From: a virus
Strand: one strand, 5' to 3'
Length of the DNA: 42,409 nt
Virus record (IMG/VR): IMGVR_UViG_3300035125_000073
Span: 1-42,409 of that record
Part shown: positions 35,710 to 42,409 of the stretch, one piece after another
Layout of the letters: each line of letters starts with the position of its first letter
Numbering within the stretch: the first letter of the stretch is position 1
Program-made: the position numbers and the translations under genes
Notes under the pieces: generated by a model
What the model saw: only the letters and a program-made list of their open reading frames with translations
The model's database searches: none
Told to the model about the DNA's origin: nothing

Positions 35710-37995
35710 ATGGCCAACAATATCTGGGACAACTCGGACGCCGACAACGACGCGAACAACCCCAATAACTGGTCGCTGGGCTGGGTGCCGAAGGCCGGCG
35801 ACACAATGTACTTCGACGATACGTCGGACGCCAACTGCCAGCTCAAGTCGGCGAACATCTCCTGCGACGCGGTCAACCTGACCGCGGCCTACGACGGCGA
35901 GCTGGATCTGAACGATTACAATCTCTCCGCCGGCGACATGACCTTCGCCGGGGCGGGCGAGGTGAAGTGCGGCTCGGGCACCCATACCTGCTCGGGAGAT
36001 CTATCGATCAGCCAAGGGACCTGGACCCGCGAGAACTCCGAATTCGTCCTCTCCGGCAGCGGCAAGACGTGGTCGATCAACGGGGCGAAGTACATGTACA
36101 AGGTGACCGTCACCGGCAGTGTGACCTACACCGGACCGTCGACGGCCTACGTCCGCGACATCGGCGGCGCGCTGAGCGTCTCCGGCACGCTGACGATCGA
36201 TTCGGCGCTGAACGTTTACAACGGAGCTACCTGTCTGATTCAGACCGGTGGCCAGATCACCGTCAACGCCGGTAAGTACCTGTACGTCTATGGCTCAGCC
36301 GACCTACAGATCCAGAGCGGGGCCACTTTGAGCGGCTCCGGAACGCTGATCGTCAAGCACAACTCCAGTTGCACTCAACAGGATGGGACGTTTTCGATCG
36401 CCAACGTTCTCTCACAGCGGAGCAATTCCTTCGTGGGAGCCATCTATGGCGGGGATTGGACGATCGAAAACGAGCAGGCGGGGACCGGCCATACATGCAC
36501 TTTGGGCACCGGTGCCAGTCAGGCGTTTGTGTTTACGGGCGATGTGACCTTCGACGCCGACACGGCCGACACGTTCACGATCGATCTGTCGACCTACGAT
36601 CCAGACCTGGAGTTCCGCGGCGATGTGATCCACAGCGAGACGGGCGGCGGGACACTCGACCGGCAGAAGGGCGACGGGACGATGAGTTTTACCGGGCCGG
36701 GCGATCAGGACATTGATCTGAATGATGAGACGGTGGAAGACATGGTGATCGACAAGTCGGCGGGCACGGTCACCTTCACCGACTCGTGGAGCGCCGACTC
36801 CTTCGATTGCCAGGCCGGCACGGTGGACTTCAACGGCGACGCCTTTGACACCATAGGCAATTTCACGATCGGCGCCGGTGGCCAGATCATCTCCGACGCC
36901 GACGCCATGAACGGCGTGGACATTACCGTGGGCGAGGATCTGTCGCTCAGCGGCCAGTCGGGCGATCTGCTCACATTCAACGCCACGGCGGCCTGGACCC
37001 TTAGCGTCACCGGCACGGCCACCGCCAGCTACGTGGCCGTGGCCCACTGCGACGCCTCGGGCGGGACTACGGTCCTGGCCATGGACCACTGCACCAACAA
37101 TGGCGACAACCTGAATTGGCTGTTCTCGGCCGTCTCGATGGTCCGACCCCGGCGGAGGGAAGTCGCTCAGCGATTGCGGCGCGATCCACGGCGGCCGTCG
37201 ATCTACCCAGCTCCCCGTGGTCTGCCGCCGCTGGCCAGGCACGTATCGGCGGTGAAGCGCCGCCGAATCAGCAGGCCAGCTCGCCGGCCGGTGGTCCTGG
37301 ACCACGCCGGCCGGCGCGGAAAGTTTTATTTCGACGCCCGGGGCAAGTACAGGATTTTTAACGCCGGGCCGATCTATCGGTTCTACCGATCCCAGAGCGC
37401 ACCGCCGGCGGAAGGCGACACGCCGTTTGCTACCAGCCAGACGCTTCCGTATACCACGGCGGTCACCTTCGGCGACGGGACATGGTACCTCTCGGTGTCG
37501 CGGTTCGACGGCGTGCTCGACAGCGGGTTTCTGCCGATCGGACCGGAGGGCGAAACCTACCTGCGGCTGGAGATCTCCGGCGGACAAGCGAGCGGCCTGC
37601 CTCCGCTGGCTCCGCAGTGGTGGCACCTGGACCAGGAGGCCGGCGGAGTGGTCCGCGTGCTGGCGACTTACTATCAAGTCGACGACGATCGGGCCGACCA
37701 GTGGGCGATCACCTACACGACCGACGGCAGCGACCCGCCGGCCAATAGCCCCGACCTGACGCCGACCCTCGGCGACAGTCCGCTGGCCATCCTGGATTAC
37801 GATCTACCAAGCCAATCGCACGGGACGGTGGTTCGGGTGAGATTGCAGACCCGGCGCAACGACGGCAGCGAGGTGTCGCCCGTGTGGGTCTATTCGGAGG
37901 GATCGACGATTGAGACGGCGGTGGCCGACGCCCAGGGCCCGGCCGCCCCGGCCGCCGCAGAGCGCTGGCCCGGGCAGCTACCGGAGGATCTCTGA
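35710..37995 (+). CDS. Large adhesin-like protein, possibly a two-part fusion
   Basis: A 761-residue protein. Residues 1-470 form a beta-solenoid-like domain rich in Gly, Thr, Ser and Asp (GTLTIDSALNVYNGATCLI, LQIQSGATLSGSGTLIV), starting with the MANNIWDNSDADNDANNPNNW block. At about 478 the composition changes abruptly to a basic Arg/Pro-rich stretch (RPRRREVAQRLRRDPRRPS), followed by a beta-sandwich domain. ATG 37138 at the border suggests two genes fused in frame, or an internal start. It is probably a receptor-binding or host-attachment protein. Confidence 0.6.
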   Translation: MANNIWDNSDADNDANNPNNWSLGWVPKAGDTMYFDDTSDANCQLKSANISCDAVNLTAAYDGELDLNDYNLSAGDMTFAGAGEVKCGSGTHTCSGDLSISQGTWTRENSEFVLSGSGKTWSINGAKYMYKVTVTGSVTYTGPSTAYVRDIGGALSVSGTLTIDSALNVYNGATCLIQTGGQITVNAGKYLYVYGSADLQIQSGATLSGSGTLIVKHNSSCTQQDGTFSIANVLSQRSNSFVGAIYGGDWTIENEQAGTGHTCTLGTGASQAFVFTGDVTFDADTADTFTIDLSTYDPDLEFRGDVIHSETGGGTLDRQKGDGTMSFTGPGDQDIDLNDETVEDMVIDKSAGTVTFTDSWSADSFDCQAGTVDFNGDAFDTIGNFTIGAGGQIISDADAMNGVDITVGEDLSLSGQSGDLLTFNATAAWTLSVTGTATASYVAVAHCDASGGTTVLAMDHCTNNGDNLNWLFSAVSMVRPRRREVAQRLRRDPRRPSIYPAPRGLPPLARHVSAVKRRRISRPARRPVVLDHAGRRGKFYFDARGKYRIFNAGPIYRFYRSQSAPPAEGDTPFATSQTLPYTTAVTFGDGTWYLSVSRFDGVLDSGFLPIGPEGETYLRLEISGGQASGLPPLAPQWWHLDQEAGGVVRVLATYYQVDDDRADQWAITYTTDGSDPPANSPDLTPTLGDSPLAILDYDLPSQSHGTVVRVRLQTRRNDGSEVSPVWVYSEGSTIETAVADAQGPAAPAAAERWPGQLPEDL

Positions 37996-40121
37996 TGGGA
38001 GTTACGCTGATCGGTCCCACCTCGGCCGAGCTGCCGAAGAAAATCTTGCCGGCGCTGATCGATCTGAAGGCCCAGTGGTCGGACAACTGGAGCTTCTCTG
38101 CGGAGCTGCGACTGGTTGAGGCTCGTTGCTGTAGCTCGGGTCAGGACCTTGACCGGTGCACGTTCAAGCGCCGTTACGGGCTGACGAAGGAGGTCTACGA
38201 GCCCGCCTTCAGCACCAAGATCCCCTGGGACAATCTCTCCGGCTGGTGGGTGCGGGTGCGGATGTTCGGCGCCCAGGGACCGCAAGGGGTGTGGTACGGC
38301 AAGATCTACGGCGTGGCCCGCGATGTGCACGGCAGCACGGCCCACGGCCCCAGCGGCCAGCAGACCTATCAGGCCTATGGGCCCCTGCGGATCCTCCAGA
38401 AAATCTCGGTGAGCACCTCGTTTTGGGATTGCGGCGGCGGGCAGCAGGAGATCGGCTGGATGCCGAGCATCAACGATCGTGAGGGGCGGGCTCTGATCCG
38501 CGGTAACCGCACCGCGAACAAGGACACCGACGATGACTGCTACCTGTACGGCGGTGAGGAGGTGTGGACGCACTACGACTACGCCGAATACGTCCTCAAG
38601 AAATTCGTCGACGAAGAGGACACCGACGGGCCGACTTGGAAGCTGGCCGGATCGGACGAGGTGCTGGAGGCCCTGAAGGAGCTGAAGGAGATCATCCGCT
38701 TAGGTGATACCCAGACGGTTGCCGATATTCTCCGGCGGCTAATCCCCACCCGACTAGGCCTGGATTTCGTGGTCCGGCCGACGTTCAAGCCGGGCAACCC
38801 CGACGAGGAGGCGGGCTTTGAGATCTACGTGTACGCCCTCTCCGCACTGGAGTACTCCTTCGGCGGCAAGACGCTGCCCAAAAACCCCAACACGGTGATC
38901 ATCCAATCGGCCCAGACCGCCGATAATATCCGCACCCAGGTGCATCAGACGGACGACCAGGGGGTCAAGACGCTGCGGGTGCTGGGCAAGCGGATGGTGG
39001 TCTGCACCTCGCTGGCCGGCTCGGAGGTGCTTAGCCCGGTCACCGACAGCTTGCAGGCCGCCTGGTCGACGGAACTACAGACCGAATACGAGCAGGCCGC
39101 CGGCGATGAGTTCACCGACCCCTGGATCCACGATCACGAGCGGCGGAAGGACAAGTATCTGCCGGTGTTTCAGCTCTACACGATCCCGGACGATTGGGAT
39201 TTTCATAACGGCTGGGCGGCGCCCAAGCTGGACAACGAGGGCCAACTGGTGATGACCGGCGAGGCGGAGCAGATGACTGCCGATCACCAGAGCCAGGTGC
39301 ATCGCATCCTGGATTGGCTGCCGTTGCGTGAAGGCGTGGATTACACCAAGAACCCGCCGGAGGAGGGCGACGAGGTGGGCGAGTTTCTCCCGCCGATGGT
39401 CTGGATCGGGTACGAGGGCATCGATTGGGAGGCCATCGCCCAGCAGGCCTACGAGGGCAAGGAGAATCTGTCCGGCGGCGTGGAGGCCTACTGCTATGCC
39501 CCGGTCGAGAAGCTGATCCAGCCGTGGGGCGTCAGCCTCTCGCAGACCGATTGCGGGATCCTGCTTAACGTCGCACCGATCAACCACGCGGCGGCAAAGG
39601 GACACATCAACTGGAACACGGCCAAGCCCAGCGATTACCACTGCATCTATGACTACCGCTACCTGGCCTGCACGATCGCCTTGGAGAGCGACCAGCGGCT
39701 GGCCCTGGTCTACGAGGTGCCCGGGGCGGGGCCCAGTGACGGCGTGCGAGACATCATGGTGGACGACGCCGAGTGTTGGATCTTGGCCACCTTTACATTT
39801 GTCGCCACCGACGACCAGTATCACCTCCAGCTCAGCCCGCCTTACTCGGTAGTGCTGCGCAATGACGCCGATCACCTGGCCCAGGTGATGGCCGGGGCCA
39901 TCTCTCGTTACGTCTACGGCCGCTCGCGGGCGGAGATCGTGATCCAGGGCCTGGCCCCGTTCTGCGGATTGCTGTTGGGGCAAATCCTGATGGTGATCGA
40001 AGAGGCGGGTAGCACCCAGGAAATTCACACGCCGATTACGGCCATCACCTGGCAGGTCTCGGACGACGGAGACGAGATACCTACGACCACGATCCACGCG
40101 GGGTTTGCCGGTAATGAGTGA
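37995..40121 (+). CDS. Tail hub or tip protein, large
   Basis: A 708-residue protein overlapping the previous stop by one base. It contains WWVRVRMFGAQGPQG near residue 90, then a helical segment with EVLEALKELKEIIRLGDTQ, RLGLDFVVRPTFKPGN, and a C-terminal domain (YVYGRSRAEIVIQGLAPFCG). The mixed domain content, size and position late in the tail block resemble siphoviral hub or J-type tip proteins, in which a ring of domains opens at the tape measure. No unambiguous motif. Confidence 0.55.
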   Translation: MGVTLIGPTSAELPKKILPALIDLKAQWSDNWSFSAELRLVEARCCSSGQDLDRCTFKRRYGLTKEVYEPAFSTKIPWDNLSGWWVRVRMFGAQGPQGVWYGKIYGVARDVHGSTAHGPSGQQTYQAYGPLRILQKISVSTSFWDCGGGQQEIGWMPSINDREGRALIRGNRTANKDTDDDCYLYGGEEVWTHYDYAEYVLKKFVDEEDTDGPTWKLAGSDEVLEALKELKEIIRLGDTQTVADILRRLIPTRLGLDFVVRPTFKPGNPDEEAGFEIYVYALSALEYSFGGKTLPKNPNTVIIQSAQTADNIRTQVHQTDDQGVKTLRVLGKRMVVCTSLAGSEVLSPVTDSLQAAWSTELQTEYEQAAGDEFTDPWIHDHERRKDKYLPVFQLYTIPDDWDFHNGWAAPKLDNEGQLVMTGEAEQMTADHQSQVHRILDWLPLREGVDYTKNPPEEGDEVGEFLPPMVWIGYEGIDWEAIAQQAYEGKENLSGGVEAYCYAPVEKLIQPWGVSLSQTDCGILLNVAPINHAAAKGHINWNTAKPSDYHCIYDYRYLACTIALESDQRLALVYEVPGAGPSDGVRDIMVDDAECWILATFTFVATDDQYHLQLSPPYSVVLRNDADHLAQVMAGAISRYVYGRSRAEIVIQGLAPFCGLLLGQILMVIEEAGSTQEIHTPITAITWQVSDDGDEIPTTTIHAGFAGNE

Positions 40122-40446
40122 GCGACCGCAGAAACCGTTCGATGTGACCCGCCGGAGCTTTCGCGAGGTCCGACCGGCCAAACCCCAGCCGGAGGTCTAT
40201 CGGGCGTTTCGGCTTAAGGAAATCCTCGCTTTGGGATCTGAGACAGGTGCCGAGGCCTACATGGATCGTTGGGACCCCGACATGAACTCCGGCGAGGGCG
40301 GCTACCAGGAGACGGACATCGTGTTTACGGTCAAGGATACCCGCCAGGTCGGCTATTACGGCCCGGCCGGCCGTCACGGGGTGGCCCTGATGAAGATCTG
40401 CAAGAATGGCCTGATCGGCGAGATCGTGGACCTGGAATGCCCCTAG
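40114..40446 (+). CDS. Small tail-associated protein
   Basis: A 110-residue protein from ATG 40114, overlapping the hub gene by eight bases. It is beta-rich with ETDIVFTVKDTRQVGYYGP and has a Met/Asn/Gly-rich middle. Small proteins after the hub often cap fibres or bind the tip. No family recognised. A heptamer array follows its stop. Confidence 0.5.
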   Translation: MSERPQKPFDVTRRSFREVRPAKPQPEVYRAFRLKEILALGSETGAEAYMDRWDPDMNSGEGGYQETDIVFTVKDTRQVGYYGPAGRHGVALMKICKNGLIGEIVDLECP

Positions 40447-40490
40447 ACTCGAACCGGTACTCGGTACTCGGTACTCAGTACTCATACTCC
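40447..40490 (+). repeat. GTACTCG/GTACTCA heptamer array (reverse orientation)
   Basis: Six units in the orientation opposite to most arrays, between the stop at 40446 and the ATG at 40492. In this orientation no unit contains a stop codon or a purine-rich Shine-Dalgarno. Confidence 0.88.
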
Positions 40491-40491
40491 C

Positions 40492-42237
40492 ATGTCCCAC
40501 TGGTGGTGTTGCTGTGACGGCTGTGTGCTGCGGGCCGAGGATTTCGGCGACTGTGAATACTCGCCCGAAATACCCGAGCGGTTCGATGTGACCGGGAGCT
40601 GGTCGCTCGAGCAGCGGGAAGGTGATCCGGGCAGTGTGACCTATCAGTGGTCGGAGGCCCAGCAGCAGTGGAATCTGATCAGCGATCCCTGCCAATCCCT
40701 TCCGCCGTTCTATCCGACCGCCTGTGAGTCGCCGGTACCCGAAGATCCCGGCAGCTACGACGGCGAGCAGACTACCTTGGACTGCCCGCCGCTCTGGTTT
40801 GCCAAAACCTCCGACGACAACGCGCGGCTGATTGACACCGAGGGGGTGTGGCTGCACGACGTGCGGCTGATATTCACCTTCTGGGGACACGTGGAAGGTG
40901 ACCAGATCCGGCTCTATTTCGATTGGACCGACGCCGACAACTGCAAGTACGCCGAGGCGCTGGTCGGCCCCACCGCGGCCAGTGATCCAGTCGGCTACGG
41001 CACGCTGACGCTCTACGAGATCAGCGGCGGGGTCACGACGGCCATCTCGTCCACGGCGCGGCTGGAGCTCCGCGAGCGGACCGATCCGGCTGACGAGGGC
41101 AGCTATGATTTCCTGGCGGTGTGCATCACCCAGGACGACGAGCTGGAAGACGACGAGGGCAATCCCCGGCTGTTGATCACCGCGGCCGCCAGTCGCTGGA
41201 CCACCTTCTGCACGTCGAGCACGGCCACCTACGCCAAGATACAAAGCTCCCAGATCGGCCTCGGCGTGGGGTCGATCGGCGGGACGATCCGGGTGGATGA
41301 TTTCGAGGTTGAGCGATACTACGATCCGGACCACGACACGTATCAGTATTGTCCGAGGTGCACGCTGGTAAGCCAGGCTGCCTGCTGCGAAGCGGCAGAG
41401 GCCGATCAGCTTGAGGTAACCGTCGGGACACAGACCAATGACCTGACCGACACTTACACCTGGTTTGCCGGCGAGGAGGAAGACAACCAATCGCTGCAAA
41501 TCGCCTGCACCGCCGAGGGCCTGGACGTGGAGTTTCAATTCTCCCTGGCCGCGCCGCACAATCCGCTGAACATCCGGTTGCGGGGCCGCTGGCAGACGGG
41601 CGCCTCCAGCGCGCTGAGCTGCGAAGTCTACAACGCCGTGCTCCAGCAGTGGGAGCTGCCACCGTGGCTGAACATCCGCGACGCGTTGGGCTCGGGCCTC
41701 TATTCGCAGCATCTTCGCACGGCGCTGCTTCCCACCGAGGAGAATGCCCAAAGCTGGTTTATCGGGGTCCACAACCACCACGTCGACGGCAGCGGGGTGG
41801 TACGGCTGCGGTTCCGCTCCGAAGAGACCAGTGGGACTCTCTACGTCTCGTGTGTGCGGGCGGGGTTCAGCTATTCGGTGCCAACCACGATGGGCGTCGA
41901 TCTCACGTGCAGCACGTACCCGGAGCTCGACGGGCACTACGTCCTGGACCGAGACTACGACGCCGCTTACTGCGCCTACTGGATTTACGAGTGGACGGAG
42001 AGTGAGACCGACTGGACGTTGATTGCCTGTTTGCAGAGTTTCTATTCCTCTCCGTTGGACCACACCAACATTCTGGGGGTAGTGCTATACGGGGATACGG
42101 GTTCCGGTCCGGTTGCGATCGGCAGTTGCAGCGATCAGCTTGCGGCGCCGCAGCCGCCGAGTGACTGCTGGTACGACGATTACGCGATGATCACCTGTCC
42201 GGGTGTGATCACGGCCACGCTCAACGCCGGGGGTTAA
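40492..42237 (+). CDS. Large Cys-rich virion protein, unknown
   Basis: A 581-residue protein, beginning with MSHWWCCCDGC and containing many Cys (CPRCTLVSQAACC near residue 285). It is beta-rich and acidic, with two similar-looking halves that contain lectin-like patterns such as DVRLIFTFWGHVEGDQIRLY. It may be an adhesin or carbohydrate-binding tail protein. No Shine-Dalgarno; the array abuts the start. It ends four bases before the GTG of the join-spanning gene, with which it is translationally coupled. Confidence 0.55.
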   Translation: MSHWWCCCDGCVLRAEDFGDCEYSPEIPERFDVTGSWSLEQREGDPGSVTYQWSEAQQQWNLISDPCQSLPPFYPTACESPVPEDPGSYDGEQTTLDCPPLWFAKTSDDNARLIDTEGVWLHDVRLIFTFWGHVEGDQIRLYFDWTDADNCKYAEALVGPTAASDPVGYGTLTLYEISGGVTTAISSTARLELRERTDPADEGSYDFLAVCITQDDELEDDEGNPRLLITAAASRWTTFCTSSTATYAKIQSSQIGLGVGSIGGTIRVDDFEVERYYDPDHDTYQYCPRCTLVSQAACCEAAEADQLEVTVGTQTNDLTDTYTWFAGEEEDNQSLQIACTAEGLDVEFQFSLAAPHNPLNIRLRGRWQTGASSALSCEVYNAVLQQWELPPWLNIRDALGSGLYSQHLRTALLPTEENAQSWFIGVHNHHVDGSGVVRLRFRSEETSGTLYVSCVRAGFSYSVPTTMGVDLTCSTYPELDGHYVLDRDYDAAYCAYWIYEWTESETDWTLIACLQSFYSSPLDHTNILGVVLYGDTGSGPVAIGSCSDQLAAPQPPSDCWYDDYAMITCPGVITATLNAGG

Positions 42238-42241
42238 GGCA

Positions 42242-42409
42242 GTGCCCTGTCAATTTACCACCACTGATGGCCTGGAGTTTTTGTGCCCGAAGTGCAACCG
42301 CAGCTACCGCACCCGGCATGTCTATCGTGCCGAGCAGGTCCACCGCCGCTGCCTGAGTGATCCCCGTCGGCAAATCCCCAATCCCCAATCCCCAATCCCG
42401 AATCCCCAA
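42242..42409 (+). CDS. Join-spanning Cys-rich small protein, N-terminal part
   Basis: GTG start at 42242, four bases after the stop of the 40492-42237 gene, so translation is probably coupled; a run of G just upstream could serve as ribosome-binding site. The first residues are a short acidic stretch and then a CPKC knuckle. The only nearby ATG (42267) is out of frame. The window ends inside the CAATCCC array, and the gene continues at position 1. Confidence 0.65.
   Translation, partial: MPCQFTTTDGLEFLCPKCNRSYRTRHVYRAEQVHRRCLSDPRRQIPNPQSPIPNPQ
42283..42409. repeat. Terminal direct repeat, copy 2 (circular overlap)
   Basis: This is the second copy of the 127-base overlap. It holds the first third of the join-spanning gene and the start of its in-frame CAATCCC array. 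Confidence 0.9.

Noticed and set aside
36412-37677. Leftward open frame of 421 codons
   Set aside because: Antisense to the adhesin-like gene, no start signal, no domain pattern.
40081-42063. Leftward open frame of 660 codons
   Set aside because: It is antisense to two virion genes with better composition and junction signals, and it translates a reverse heptamer array.

Overview
The window is a complete, circularly assembled genome of a temperate, lambda-like siphovirus. Its last 127 bases (42283-42409) repeat its first 127 exactly, giving a circle of 42,282 bp with one gene crossing the join. The sequence is visibly GC-rich. It carries a lambda-type head and packaging set, a tape measure gene, a tyrosine integrase and a candidate attP made of the 3' half of a tRNA-Cys gene. 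The host is not directly shown. The phage is full of heptanucleotide repeat words of the kind described in filamentous cyanobacteria (STRR sequences) and that I also associate with planctomycete genomes. High GC, a CsrA gene and adhesin-like tail proteins make a planctomycete host my best guess, held with moderate confidence.

Layout. 345-1628: a leftward three-gene operon (a zinc-ribbon membrane protein and two unknowns) with its own predicted promoter. 1781-1821: tRNA-Cys 3' half, the candidate attP. 1836-2200: non-coding DNA rich in inverted repeats. 2487-11213: rightward early and accessory genes, including a DUF5131 protein, integrase, CsrA, a C5-cytosine methyltransferase, a MazG-like protein, a complete initiator tRNA, a replication-initiator-like protein with an origin-like iteron cluster inside its gene, several small zinc-finger proteins and an MmcB-like nuclease. 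11222-11751: non-coding region with a nonamer array, a TATAAT box and a hairpin-rich stretch. 11752-14806: a regulator-like protein and a lysis/envelope set with two cysteine-peptidase-like proteins and two membrane proteins, closed by a terminator. 14942-25473: packaging and head genes (small and large terminase, HNH nuclease, two small genes with recognisable promoters, portal, S49 protease with an internal scaffold start, decoration protein, major capsid). 25525-42237: connector, tail tube, a tail chaperone with a -1 frameshift site, tape measure, then tail tip, fibre, tailspike-like and adhesin-like proteins. The last small gene runs through the join to position 394.

How it works together. 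If integration occurs at 1781-1821, the linear prophage would start with the non-coding region, continue through early, lysis, head and tail genes, and end with the leftward operon next to the other attachment site. That is where lysogenic-conversion or superinfection-exclusion genes usually sit. Virion assembly follows the lambda order: TerS, TerL, small head gene, portal, protease/scaffold, decoration, capsid, connectors, tail tube, G/GT, tape measure, tip.

The most unusual feature is a family of about 20 short arrays of 7-bp words, nearly all placed exactly at gene junctions. They often supply the upstream stop codon and lie directly against the downstream start codon. In several cases the last unit has changed so that it contains GGAG eight bases before the start, so the repeat itself appears to provide the ribosome-binding site.
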